Below, one piece after another: positions 8,711 to 17,183 of a DNA stretch of 64,000 nucleotides (positions are counted from its first letter, which is position 1; the number at the start of each line of letters is the position of its first letter). The position numbers were made by a program, and so were the translations under genes. The notes beneath the pieces were generated by a model. It had not been told where the DNA came from, searched no databases, and worked only from the letters and a program-made list of their open reading frames with translations. The DNA is from Terracoccus luteus (GTDB lineage: Bacteria; Actinomycetota; Actinomycetes; Actinomycetales; Dermatophilaceae): assembly GCF_003635045.1 (NCBI RefSeq), contig NZ_RBXT01000001.1, forward strand, positions 3,596,001 through 3,660,000, given 5' to 3'.

Positions 8711-9306
8711 GCCGCCACCTCCCGCGCGGGTACGGGTGCCGGCCGGACGGCATCCTCGCGGGCCCGGCGCCACTGGCGCAGGCCGACGACGCACAGGGCG
8801 AGGAACCCGACGTAGAGCACGGCCGTGAGGGCCAGGCCCTTGTGCAGGTAGAGCGGGACGTAGACGACGTCGGCCGCAATCCAGAAGGCCCAGTTGCCGA
8901 CCCACTTGAGGCCCAGCATGACCTGCGCGACGAGGCTGAGCGAGGTCGTCAGCGCGTCCCACGTCGCGACGTCGGAGTCGGTGTGGCTCGTCAGCACCGA
9001 CCACACCGCGAGGGTCAGGATGCCGGTCGCCACCACCGCGGCCACCCACCCCCAGCGCGGGGTGGCCCGCACCCGCAGGGCCGTGCGGTCGGGGCCGCCG
9101 CGCAGCCACCAGAACCAGCCGAGCAGCCCGAGCACGATGTAGACGACCTGCAGCGCGGCGTCGGCATAGAGCCCGGCGCCGACGAACAGGACGATGAAGA
9201 AGACGTTGTTGACGATGCCGACGGGGAAGTTCCAGATGCTGCGGCGCACCGTCAGCCAGACGCACAGGCCGCCCGTGACGAAGCCGACGACCTCGGTCCA
9301 GTCCAT
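8707..9306 (-). CDS. pnuC: nicotinamide riboside transporter
   Basis: 199 residues from the ATG at 9306; a TTG three codons upstream (9315) is a less likely start. The protein has six to seven hydrophobic segments. It shows PnuC hallmarks such as SIWNFPVGIVNN, LYADAALQVVYIVLGLLGWFWW and WIAADVVYVPLYLHKGL. PnuC proteins are SWEET-like facilitators for nicotinamide riboside, trapped inside by NadR phosphorylation. The gene overlaps nadR by 4 bp, so the two are translationally coupled. No clear riboswitch or regulator site was found in the short space towards the divergent ABC gene. Confidence 0.92.
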   Translation of the reverse strand: MDWTEVVGFVTGGLCVWLTVRRSIWNFPVGIVNNVFFIVLFVGAGLYADAALQVVYIVLGLLGWFWWLRGGPDRTALRVRATPRWGWVAAVVATGILTLAVWSVLTSHTDSDVATWDALTTSLSLVAQVMLGLKWVGNWAFWIAADVVYVPLYLHKGLALTAVLYVGFLALCVVGLRQWRRAREDAVRPAPVPAREVAA

Positions 9307-9449
9307 GGGCGACAACGTATCCCGTGGCCGGGCAGGGGGCCCGACCGGCCGTTATGCGCCCGCCCTGAGCCCGACCCTGACGGATGTCATGGGTGGGTCG
9401 TGACGACCGCCGGAGGCCGGAGTGGCCGAAGGCGGGCAGGGTGGTCGTC

Positions 9450-10436
9450 ATGGACAGGACACGGAACGGCGCACCGGCGGTCGAGCTGGCGGGCGTGACG
9501 AAGAGCTTCAAGGGCCCGCGCGGCAGCCGGGTCGAGGCGGTGCGGGGCATCGACCTGCGCATCGACGCGGGCGAGGTCGTCGCCTTCCTCGGCCCCAACG
9601 GCGCCGGCAAGACGACGACCCTCGACATGGTGCTCGGCCTGACGATGCCGACCGACGGCACCGTGCGGGTCTTCGGTGACGCGCCGCGCGCCGCCGTCGA
9701 CGCCGGCCTCGTGTCGGCCGTGCTGCAGACCGGCGGCCTGCTGCGCGACCTCACCGTCGTCGAGACGGTGCGGATGCTCGCCTCGACCTACCCGTCGCAC
9801 ACCCCCGTCGCCGAGGTGGTGGAGCGGGCCGGCCTCGGGCCCCTCGTCGACCGCAAGGTGTCGAAGTGCTCGGGTGGTGAGCAGCAGCGGCTGCGGTTCG
9901 CCCTCGCGCTGCTGCCCGACCCGCGGCTGCTCGTGCTCGACGAGCCCACCGCCGGCATGGACGTGACCGCCCGCCGCGACTTCTGGGACACGATGCGCGC
10001 CGACGCCACGGCCGGGCGGACCGTCGTCTTCGCGACGCACTACCTCGAGGAGGCAGACGCCTTCGCCGACCGCATCGTCCTCGTCGCCGACGGCCGCCTC
10101 GTCGCCGACGGCAGCACGGCGCAGATCCGCTCGCGGGCGAGCGGCCGCACCGTGTCGGCGACCCTGCCCGACGGTTCCGCCGGCGACGGGGCCGACCCGG
10201 GCGGCGTCGTCGCCCGGCTGCGGTCGGAACCGGGCGTGCACTCCGTCGAGCAGCGCGGCAGCCGGGTCGTCGTCACGGCGACCGACAGCGACGCCGTCGC
10301 CCGGCTGCTGCTCGGCGAGCTCGGCGGACGCGACCTCGAGATCGTCACCGCCAGCCTCGAGCAGGCCTTCATGGCCATCACCTCCGACACCACCTCCGAC
10401 ACCACCCACGACTCGATCACGGAGACCGTCCGATGA
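9450..10436 (+). CDS. ABC transporter ATP-binding protein (drug/lipid exporter type)
   Basis: 328 residues. I chose the ATG at 9450; an in-frame ATG at 9384 would add 22 residues with no family match. Walker A GPNGAGKTT (48-56), signature SGGEQQ (141-146; the C is from KCSGG) and Walker B LLVLDEPT (160-167) are intact. The sequence matches DrrA/CcmA-like ATPases that pair with ABC-2 permeases. The C-terminus has a disordered Thr/Asp-rich repeat (SDTTSDTT). The stop overlaps the permease start by 4 bp. Confidence 0.9.
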   Translation: MDRTRNGAPAVELAGVTKSFKGPRGSRVEAVRGIDLRIDAGEVVAFLGPNGAGKTTTLDMVLGLTMPTDGTVRVFGDAPRAAVDAGLVSAVLQTGGLLRDLTVVETVRMLASTYPSHTPVAEVVERAGLGPLVDRKVSKCSGGEQQRLRFALALLPDPRLLVLDEPTAGMDVTARRDFWDTMRADATAGRTVVFATHYLEEADAFADRIVLVADGRLVADGSTAQIRSRASGRTVSATLPDGSAGDGADPGGVVARLRSEPGVHSVEQRGSRVVVTATDSDAVARLLLGELGGRDLEIVTASLEQAFMAITSDTTSDTTHDSITETVR

Positions 10437-11179
10437 ACCCGACCTACACCCTGCTCGAGATGCGCCGGGTCACGCGCAACTACACCGGCATGTTCTTCAC
10501 CGCCGTGCTGCCCGCGTTCCTCTACCTCGTCTTCGGCTCGACGGTGCAGGCCAAGGACGAGACGGTCGGCAACGGCAACGTCGCCATGTACGTGATGATC
10601 AGCATGGCGGCCTACGGCGCCGTGCTCGCGACGACGAGCGTCGGGGGCAACGCGGCCCTCGAGCGCCAGCAGGGCTGGGGCCGCCAGCTCGGCCTCACAC
10701 CGCTGCGCGACTCCGGCTACATCGGCATGAAAGCGATCATCGGGATGACCGTCGCCGCCATCCCGATCGTGCTCATCTACCTGCTCGGCGGGCTCACCGG
10801 TGCCCGGGGCGACGCGGGGGCCTGGGTGCTCAGCGCCCTCATCTGCCTCGCCGGCTCGTCGATCTTCTCCCTCTACGGCCTGCTCATGGGCTCGGCCTTC
10901 CGCTCGGAGGCGGCCCTCGGCGCCGCGACCGGCTCGGTCATCATCTTCGCGTTCCTCGGCAACGTCTTCGTGCCACTCTCGGGGGTGATGCTGACGATCG
11001 CCAAGTTCACGCCGCTCTACGGCTACGTCGGGCTGGCCCGCTACCCCGTCACCGAGGGCAACCTCGCCGACGGGTCGTTCGACCCGCTCTGGGTGCCGCT
11101 CACCAACGCCCTCGTCTGGCTCGCCGTCTTCGCCGTCGGCGCCGTGTACTTCACCCGCAAGGGCCGGGAGCGCCAGTGA
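10433..11179 (+). CDS. ABC-2 type transporter permease
   Basis: 248 residues with six predicted membrane segments: FFTAVLPAFLYLVF, VAMYVMISMAAYGAVLA, IGMTVAAIPIVLIYLLGG, AWVLSALICLAGSSIFSLYGLLMG, GSVIIFAFLGNVFVPLSGVM and a final ALVWLAVFAVGAVY. It is the membrane partner of the preceding ATPase. The start overlaps the ATPase stop and its own stop overlaps the GTG of the histidine kinase, giving a four-gene coupled unit. This arrangement of exporter plus DesK/DesR-type system is common in actinobacteria, where the kinase senses a membrane or drug signal and controls its own exporter. Confidence 0.88.
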   Translation: MNPTYTLLEMRRVTRNYTGMFFTAVLPAFLYLVFGSTVQAKDETVGNGNVAMYVMISMAAYGAVLATTSVGGNAALERQQGWGRQLGLTPLRDSGYIGMKAIIGMTVAAIPIVLIYLLGGLTGARGDAGAWVLSALICLAGSSIFSLYGLLMGSAFRSEAALGAATGSVIIFAFLGNVFVPLSGVMLTIAKFTPLYGYVGLARYPVTEGNLADGSFDPLWVPLTNALVWLAVFAVGAVYFTRKGRERQ

Positions 11180-12369
11180 CCCAGGCCGAGCGCGACGTCC
11201 GGCGGGCGGCACCCCCCGACCCGCCGGCATCCGCCGCATCCACCCCCGTGACGGATGCCGGTGGGCCGGCCGGCGACGACACCGTGCGCAACCCGTGGGA
11301 GCGGTTCGGCGTCGTCATGCGCTCGGTCTGGCTCGTCTTCCTCATCTACCCGCTGCTCGCGGTGCTCGGCGTGGACTCTTGGATGGCCAAGGCGTACGGC
11401 GTGCTGCTCATCGCCGCCTTCGTCGTCGTCTACGTCTTCGGGATGGAGCGGCTCGACGCCCGACAGGAGCGCCGCTACGTCCCCGCCTCGTGGTCGCCCA
11501 CGCGCAGTCTCGTGCTGCTCACGCTGCTGGCGCTCGCGGAGGCGCCCGTCATCGGGCTCGACGCCCTCGGCTTCGCGCCCTTCGTGCTCTCGTTCGCGAT
11601 GTTCGCCCTGCCGGTGCGCTGGGCGTTCGCCGTCTGCGGCGTGTGCGTCGCCGTCGTGCTGCTGCTGCCGCTGGCGCTGGGCCGGCTCGAGGAGTGGTGG
11701 TCGTTCGGCGTCGTCGTGCTCTCGGTGGGGGTCGCCGTCGGCCTCGTCCGCGTCGCGACCGAGGCCGGCGAGCGGTTCGAGCAGGTGCGGGACCGGCTCG
11801 CCGTCGTCGCCGAGCGCGAACGGGTGGCACGCGACGTGCACGACGTGCTCGGCCACTCGCTCACCGTCGTCACCCTCAAGGCCGAGCTCGCCGAGCGGCT
11901 CGTCGACCGCGACCCCGAGCGGGCCCGGGCCGAGCTCGTCGAGATCCAGACGCTGACGCGGCAGGCGCTGGCCGAGATCCGCGAGACGGTCGGCGGCCTG
12001 CGCGCCGCCCGGCTCGACCACGAGCTCGACTCGGCCCGGAGCGCGCTCGCCGCGGCCGGCATCGCCTCGAACCTCGCGGCCGACGGGGCCCTCGACGTCG
12101 GCGTCGTCGACCCCCGGCACCGCATGGTCCTCGCCTGGGTGCTGCGCGAGGCGGTGACGAACGTCGTGCGCCACAGCGACGCCGACCGGTGCGACGTCGA
12201 GCTCGGCACCGCCCGCCTCGTCGTCACCGACGACGGCCGCGGGGTCGAGGGCCGACCCGAGGGCAACGGCATCCGGGGGCTGCGCGAGCGCGTCGCGGCG
12301 GCGGGTGGCACCGTGTCGCTGCAGACCGGCCGTGACGGGCACGGCACCGTGCTGGAGGTGACGATGTGA
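11176..12369 (+). CDS. sensor histidine kinase, HisKA_3/DesK type
   Basis: 397 residues, GTG start overlapping the permease stop. The N-terminal part (about 45-190) has five or six membrane segments with short loops, so the signal is probably sensed within the membrane. The dimerisation/phosphoacceptor region carries ARDVHDVLGHSLT with His222 as the likely phosphorylated residue. The ATPase domain shows REAVTNVVRHS (N box) and VTDDGRGV (G1 box). The family phosphorylates NarL-type regulators, and one is encoded immediately downstream with a 4 bp overlap. Confidence 0.92.
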   Translation: MTQAERDVRRAAPPDPPASAASTPVTDAGGPAGDDTVRNPWERFGVVMRSVWLVFLIYPLLAVLGVDSWMAKAYGVLLIAAFVVVYVFGMERLDARQERRYVPASWSPTRSLVLLTLLALAEAPVIGLDALGFAPFVLSFAMFALPVRWAFAVCGVCVAVVLLLPLALGRLEEWWSFGVVVLSVGVAVGLVRVATEAGERFEQVRDRLAVVAERERVARDVHDVLGHSLTVVTLKAELAERLVDRDPERARAELVEIQTLTRQALAEIRETVGGLRAARLDHELDSARSALAAAGIASNLAADGALDVGVVDPRHRMVLAWVLREAVTNVVRHSDADRCDVELGTARLVVTDDGRGVEGRPEGNGIRGLRERVAAAGGTVSLQTGRDGHGTVLEVTM

Positions 12370-12980
12370 GCGGGACCATCAAGGTGCTGCTGGCCGACGA
12401 CCAGGCCCTGGTGCGAGGGGCGCTGGCCGCGCTGCTCGACCTCGAGACCGACCTCGAGGTCGTCGCCGAGGTCGGTACCGGCGACGCCGTCGTCGACACC
12501 GCCCGGTCGTCGGGCGCCGACGTCTGCCTGCTCGACATCGAGATGCCCGGGCTCGACGGCATCGCGGCCGCAGCCGCCGTGCGCGCCGCCCTGCCTGGGG
12601 TGCGGACCCTCATCGTCACGACTTTCGGGCGGCCGGGCTACCTGCGCCGGGCGCTCGAGGCGGGGGCGTCGGGGTTCGTCGTCAAGGACACCCCGGCCCG
12701 CCAGCTCGCCGAGGCCGTGCGCAAGGTGCACGCGGGGCTGCGGGTCGTCGACCCGTCGCTCGCCACCGAGTCGCTCGCCGACGGCGCCAACCCGCTCACC
12801 GAGCGCGAGCAGGACGTGCTGCGGGTCGCGCTCGACGGCGGCACCGTCGCCGAGATCGCCGGTCGCGTGCACCTCTCGGCCGGAACCGTGCGCAACCACC
12901 TGAGCAGCGCGATCGGCAAGACGTCGACCTCCACCCGGGCGCAGGCCGCGCGCGTCGCGCAGGACCGCGGCTGGTTGTGA
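12366..12980 (+). CDS. NarL/DesR-type response regulator
   Basis: 204 residues, GTG start overlapping the kinase stop. The receiver domain has the acidic pair Asp11-Asp12, phosphoacceptor Asp57 (LLDIEMPG) and Lys in VVKDTP. The C-terminal LuxR-type helix-turn-helix starts at NPLTEREQDVL and contains VAEIAGRVHLSAGTVRNHLSSAIGKT. It is the cognate regulator of the kinase and likely controls the ABC exporter operon in which it sits. Confidence 0.93.
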   Translation: MSGTIKVLLADDQALVRGALAALLDLETDLEVVAEVGTGDAVVDTARSSGADVCLLDIEMPGLDGIAAAAAVRAALPGVRTLIVTTFGRPGYLRRALEAGASGFVVKDTPARQLAEAVRKVHAGLRVVDPSLATESLADGANPLTEREQDVLRVALDGGTVAEIAGRVHLSAGTVRNHLSSAIGKTSTSTRAQAARVAQDRGWL

Positions 12981-13004
12981 GCCGCGACCCCTCGGTGCAC
13001 CGCG

Positions 13005-13349
13005 TCAGGGGCCGCCGCTGAGGGAGTACTGCGCCACGGCGGCACCGTCGCGCACCCACACGACGACGGGGACGGCATCCGGCACCCGGGGCATCGGCTC
13101 GCTGAGGATCGCGCCCCCGCCGGAGGTGGTGCCGACCTCGCGGGCGGTCGCCGGGAGCGGGAGCCCGCCGGTGGCGCGCAGGTAGTCACGGTCGGCCAGG
13201 TGCACCTTGGGCGGCGCGGGCGACGGCGTGAGGCCGGCCTCGCCGGTCTCGGCCCGCACCCAGGCCAGCCGCCCGCACAACGCGGTGACGGCCACGAGCA
13301 GCACGATGACTGCGAGGGCCGCCGGACTCCCGTGTCGAGGGCGATGCAC
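13005..13349 (-). CDS. small single-pass membrane protein of unknown function
   Basis: 114 residues, GTG start at 13349. One hydrophobic segment near the N-terminus (AALAVIVLLVAVTALCGRLAW) is followed by a Pro-rich linker and an extracytoplasmic domain of about 80 residues (LADRDYLRATGGLPLPATAREVG, AVPVVVWVRDGAAVAQYSL). It could be a signal-anchor or a poorly cleaved signal peptide. No family recognised. It is convergent with the response regulator (25 bp apart) and followed by the C39-like peptidase gene on its own strand. Confidence 0.6.
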   Translation of the reverse strand: MHRPRHGSPAALAVIVLLVAVTALCGRLAWVRAETGEAGLTPSPAPPKVHLADRDYLRATGGLPLPATAREVGTTSGGGAILSEPMPRVPDAVPVVVWVRDGAAVAQYSLSGGP

Positions 13350-13382
13350 GGCCCCGACCGTAGCCCTGGCGGCCCCCGGGTG

Positions 13383-14777
13383 TCACCAGTTCGGCGTCAG
13401 ACCCGCCGGGTGTGTCGGCAGCGGCACGTCGGACGGGTGGATGACGTAGGTGACGCCGCCGGTGGCCTCCTGCCAGACCTTCTCGAAGTTCGCGCGCGTG
13501 TAGACGTGCCGCACGGCCGCGTCGGAGGGCGAGGCGGGGTCGTTGATGACCGGGTCGCCGTCGGCGGTGAAGCCGACGAGCACGAGCAGGTGCCCGTTCG
13601 TGTCGTAGCCCGCCTCCGGCATCTCGTCGAGATCCCACGACGCCGAGAAGACGAGGGGGATGCCGGCGGAGACGAACCGCTCGGCCTCGGCCAGTGAGCG
13701 CAGCCGTGTCACCTGCGCGTCGAGGCCGAAGCGGTGCGCGTAGGCGGCGTTGAAGGGCCAGTTGCCGGAGCCCTCGTACGTGTAGTCCCACGTGTTGATC
13801 GCGGCGTAGGGCACCTGCGGGTCGCCGTTCGGCGAGACGACGTCGGCGAGCTCGCGTGGCGGCACCCGGTGCTGCCGCCCCCAGAAGTACTGGACCATCG
13901 ACGTCGACGTCGGTGAGCACCACACCTCGCCGCCCCCGCCGTACTGCGGGTACTCGCCGCGGTGGATGTTCTGCGAGAAGCGCGGCACGGGCAGCTCGGT
14001 GGCCCGCCCGAGCGTGAAGGTGCTCGTGCCCGGGTACTCGCCGAGCAGCTCGTTCGTCATCGTGCTGATGCCGTCGAGCTTCGGGCTCGCGTTGGTGCCC
14101 TCGGGCTTGAGCAGGGTGACCCGCGTCTGGAAGGCGACGGGCTCGTGGCCGGTGCGGGCCGAGAACGTGTCGGTCCAGATGTTCGCGTTCTCGTCGCCCT
14201 GTCCGTCGACGGACGTGCGGTGGATGTCGCCCTCGGCGTAGTCGTCGCCGGAGGTCCAGCGGCCCATGACGTACCACTTCGTCCACGTCCCGTCGGCGAG
14301 GCGTCCGCGGAAGGTGGTCTCGACGAAGGTCCCCGTCGGCGTGCGGGCGTTCCACGACGAGATCGACTCGTCGACGGCGTAGCCGGGTGTGACGACGGGC
14401 GAGGTCCAGCTGCCCGTGACGTAGCGCCGGGCGGTGCCGTCGCCGAAGGGGTCGGTGTAGGTGACGCGGGCGCCGGCGCGGTTCGAGTCGATCGTGAGCG
14501 CCCCGCTGCCGTCGGGCCACACGTTGTCGAAGGTGCCCCGGTTCCAGTCGCGCAGGTCGTCCCAGTGCGTGACCGTGATCTTGGCCGTGTCGCCCTCACC
14601 GGATGCCGTCGTGGCGGGGTCGGCGGCGGCCGCACCTCCGGCCGCGACCCCGGCCGCCGGGACGGCGAGCAGGGTGACCACGGCGGCCACGCTGAGCGGG
14701 CGACGCAGGCGACCGGTCGTGTCGCGTCGGAAGGCGGGTCGGACGGTGCTCGTGGAGGTGGGCCGGGTGGGGCGCAT
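13383..14777 (-). CDS. secreted C39-like cysteine peptidase
   Basis: 464 residues, ATG at 14777. An Arg-rich N-terminus and a hydrophobic stretch (about 27-52, ending in GGAAAADP) form an export signal. A beta-rich region (about 65-260) precedes a C-terminal papain-fold domain of the peptidase_C39_2 kind. The likely catalytic Cys is C287 in EVWCSPTSTSM, with His396 (TNGHLLVLVGF) and Asp413 (VINDPAS). Such proteins in actinobacteria are exported; substrates are unknown. It is not linked to a bacteriocin ABC transporter here, so it is unlikely to be a leader peptidase. It is divergent from the ATP-grasp cassette across 171 bp. Confidence 0.85.
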   Translation of the reverse strand: MRPTRPTSTSTVRPAFRRDTTGRLRRPLSVAAVVTLLAVPAAGVAAGGAAAADPATTASGEGDTAKITVTHWDDLRDWNRGTFDNVWPDGSGALTIDSNRAGARVTYTDPFGDGTARRYVTGSWTSPVVTPGYAVDESISSWNARTPTGTFVETTFRGRLADGTWTKWYVMGRWTSGDDYAEGDIHRTSVDGQGDENANIWTDTFSARTGHEPVAFQTRVTLLKPEGTNASPKLDGISTMTNELLGEYPGTSTFTLGRATELPVPRFSQNIHRGEYPQYGGGGEVWCSPTSTSMVQYFWGRQHRVPPRELADVVSPNGDPQVPYAAINTWDYTYEGSGNWPFNAAYAHRFGLDAQVTRLRSLAEAERFVSAGIPLVFSASWDLDEMPEAGYDTNGHLLVLVGFTADGDPVINDPASPSDAAVRHVYTRANFEKVWQEATGGVTYVIHPSDVPLPTHPAGLTPNW

Positions 14778-14948
14778 GGGCGAGGCCTCGTGGGGTGCGG
14801 GGGCGCGGACCCGCTCCACTCTGCCCCTGCCCCCGTGACCCCGCGACCCGAGAACCGCGGCGCCGCACGGAGAGCCGGCCGACCGGCATCCTCTCGTCAC
14901 CGTCGCGGCGCGTGGCGGGGGCCCACCCCGACCGATAGCGTCGGGCCC
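14778..14948. promoter_or_regulatory. divergent intergenic region between C39 peptidase and ATP-grasp cassette
   Basis: 171 bp that must hold promoters for both directions. I see no convincing -10/-35 pair or palindrome by eye. One copy of the GGATGCCG octamer (minus orientation) lies near 14883. Confidence 0.4.
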
Positions 14949-16178
14949 GTGAACATCATCTTCGTCGAGCCGAACTTCCCGGCGAACCAGCGCCGCTTCG
15001 TGCACGCCCTGGCCTCGGTGGGCGCGAACGTCTACGGCGTGGGCGAGTCCGACGACCACGAGCTCGGTGACGAGCTGCGCGGGGCGCTCGCGGGCTACTA
15101 CCGCGTCGGGTCGGTGACGAACGTCGAGCAGATGGTCGAGGCGGTCCGGTTCTTCCAGGGCCAGACGTGGATCGACGCCCTCGAGGCGACCGTCGAGGCC
15201 CACACGATGCCCGCCGCGCAGGTGCGCGAGCAGACCGGCATCCCCGGCACGAGCGTGCACACGACGTGGCTGTGCCGCGACAAGCCGTCGATGAAGGAGG
15301 CGCTGCGCCGCGCCGGGGTGCCCACCGCCGCCAGCGCCGCCGTCGAGTCGGCCGAGCAGGCGCACGAGTTCGCCGACCGCGAGGGCTACCCCCTCATCCT
15401 CAAGCCGCGCGCGGGGGCGGGCGCGCAGGGCACCGTCCGCGTGAACGACGAGCACGAGCTCATGCACGCCCTGCAGGGCTACGCGCGCGAGGGCGCCACG
15501 AGCATCGCCATCGAGGAGTTCGTCGAGGGGCACGAGGGCTTCTACGACACGATCACCCTCGACGGGCGGGTCGTGCACGACTGGGCCACCCACTACTTCC
15601 CCAACGTCCTCGAGGCGATGCGCCACCGGTGGATCTCGCCGCAGTTCATCACGACGAACCGCATCGACGACCCGTCCATCGGGTTCTACGACGAGGTGCG
15701 CGAGCTCGGCCGCCGCGCCATCGAGGTGCTCGGCATCGAGACGTCCGCCACCCACATGGAGTGGTTCTACGGCCCGAAGGGCTTGCGGTTCAGCGAGATC
15801 GGATGCCGGCCGCCCGGCGTGGGTGCGTGGGACCTCTACTCCGCCGCGAACGAGGTCGACGTGTACCGCGAGTGGGCGCACGTCATCACCCACCGGTCCG
15901 TCGAGCAGCCGATGCGCCGCACGTACTCCGCCGGCATCGTCGCGCTGCGTCCCGACCACGAAGGTCACATCCGCGGCTACAGCGGCATCGACGATGTGCA
16001 GGACCGCTACGGGGAGTGGCTCATCGACGGTCACTTCCCCCCGGTCGGGCACGGCACGCAGGCGGTCGAGGCCGGCTACATGGCCAACGCCTACGTGCGT
16101 CTGCGCCACCCCGACTACGACACGGCCCGGTCGATGCTCGACGACATCGGGCGCACCGTCCACGTGCACGCCGGCTGA
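14949..16178 (+). CDS. ATP-grasp ligase-like protein, first gene of a four-gene cassette
   Basis: 409 residues, GTG at 14949. The carbamoyl-phosphate-synthetase-like ATP-grasp fold is indicated by LILKPRAGAGAQGTV (ATP-binding lid), AIEEFVEGHEGFYDT and the metal/ATP loop LRFSEIGCRPPG. ATP-grasp enzymes join a carboxylate to an amine or thiol through an acylphosphate. The N-terminal NIIFVEPNFPANQRRFVHAL resembles a pre-ATP-grasp Rossmann segment. Neighbours downstream on the same strand are an S51-like protein and two alpha/beta hydrolases, with spacings of 18 bp, -4 bp and 28 bp. Substrate unknown. Confidence 0.85.
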   Translation: MNIIFVEPNFPANQRRFVHALASVGANVYGVGESDDHELGDELRGALAGYYRVGSVTNVEQMVEAVRFFQGQTWIDALEATVEAHTMPAAQVREQTGIPGTSVHTTWLCRDKPSMKEALRRAGVPTAASAAVESAEQAHEFADREGYPLILKPRAGAGAQGTVRVNDEHELMHALQGYAREGATSIAIEEFVEGHEGFYDTITLDGRVVHDWATHYFPNVLEAMRHRWISPQFITTNRIDDPSIGFYDEVRELGRRAIEVLGIETSATHMEWFYGPKGLRFSEIGCRPPGVGAWDLYSAANEVDVYREWAHVITHRSVEQPMRRTYSAGIVALRPDHEGHIRGYSGIDDVQDRYGEWLIDGHFPPVGHGTQAVEAGYMANAYVRLRHPDYDTARSMLDDIGRTVHVHAG

Positions 16179-16196
16179 CCGGGTACTGCCAGACCC

Positions 16197-17183
16197 ATGA
16201 CGACGATCCTGCTGGGCCCCCAGCGCTTCACCGTGACCGTGGCCGCCGTCGTGCGCTCGCTCGGGCTCGACGGCCCCGTCGCGATGATCAACTCCGGGTG
16301 GGAGGAGCGCGAGGACGACGACGGCGAGCTGAGCGGCCACTTCGCCGGCGCCGCCCGCAACCTGCGACTGCACCACCGGCTGCTCGACGCGATCGAGAAG
16401 GACCCGCAGTTCGCGGCCGACGCCCGCACCTTCCGCAACCGGCACGACGAGCTGCGCGCCTTCTACGGCATCCGGCTGCAGGCGGCTGTCGACGCCGTCG
16501 ACGCGGTCCGTCACCGGACCTCCATCGAGCGGGTCGGCCCGGCCGCGGAGCAGGCCGCGGTCGAGGCGGTCCGTGACGTCGACGCCTGGTACACGTACGA
16601 GCTCGAGCAGCTCTACGCCGACGTGGCCGCGTCGTCGGGTGACCAGAGCGGCCCGATCGGCTGGCACCGCGGCGAGGTCGGGGCGATGCTCGACGAGTGC
16701 GCCGCGGTCGTCATCGCCGGGGGCAACGTGCGTACCCTGCTGCGCACCCTCCGGCTCTTCCGCGTGACGCTGCCGGCCGACCGCCCCGTCGTGGCGTGGT
16801 CGGCGGGGGCCATGGCCCTCACCGGCCGGGTCGTGCTCTTCAACGACTTCGCCTCGCAGGGCATCGCGGCGCCCGAGCTGCACGACACCGGGCTCGGTCG
16901 GCTGCCGAACGTCGTCGCCCTGCCGCACGCCCGACGACGCCTCCGGCTCGACGACCGTGAACGGATGTCGTTGCTGGCCAGACGTTTTCGCGATGACGAC
17001 CTGCTCCTGCTCGACGACGGCACCGTCGTGCGCATCCCCGACGAGGATGCCGGTCTGCCGGCCGGTGCGCGCACCATCGGTACCGACGGCGCCGTCACGA
17101 CGAGCGGCACGGTCCCGGTGGGGGCGGCGTCGGGGGCGACGGCCGCGTCGACCGCGCCCGACAGGACGGGGTCAGACGCATGA
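16197..17183 (+). CDS. peptidase S51 / class I glutamine amidotransferase-like protein
   Basis: 328 residues, ATG at 16197. A Rossmann-like core has VVIAGGNVRTLLR (GGN at 175-177) and the nucleophile elbow AWSAGAMALTG with Ser202, the pattern of the S51 dipeptidase E/cyanophycinase group, whose nucleophile is Ser rather than Cys. A long helical insertion (about 60-150) precedes the core. The C-terminal ~50 residues are Ala/Thr-rich and disordered. Next to an ATP-grasp ligase, an S51-type peptidase suggests that a ligated peptide or amino acid conjugate is made and then cut, which is inference. The stop overlaps the next start by 4 bp. Confidence 0.78.
   Translation: MTTILLGPQRFTVTVAAVVRSLGLDGPVAMINSGWEEREDDDGELSGHFAGAARNLRLHHRLLDAIEKDPQFAADARTFRNRHDELRAFYGIRLQAAVDAVDAVRHRTSIERVGPAAEQAAVEAVRDVDAWYTYELEQLYADVAASSGDQSGPIGWHRGEVGAMLDECAAVVIAGGNVRTLLRTLRLFRVTLPADRPVVAWSAGAMALTGRVVLFNDFASQGIAAPELHDTGLGRLPNVVALPHARRRLRLDDRERMSLLARRFRDDDLLLLDDGTVVRIPDEDAGLPAGARTIGTDGAVTTSGTVPVGAASGATAASTAPDRTGSDA

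Noticed and set aside
9384-9449. Longer ABC ATPase start at 9384
   Set aside because: The additional 22 residues (MSWVGRDDRRRPEWPKAG) show no similarity to the family N-terminus.
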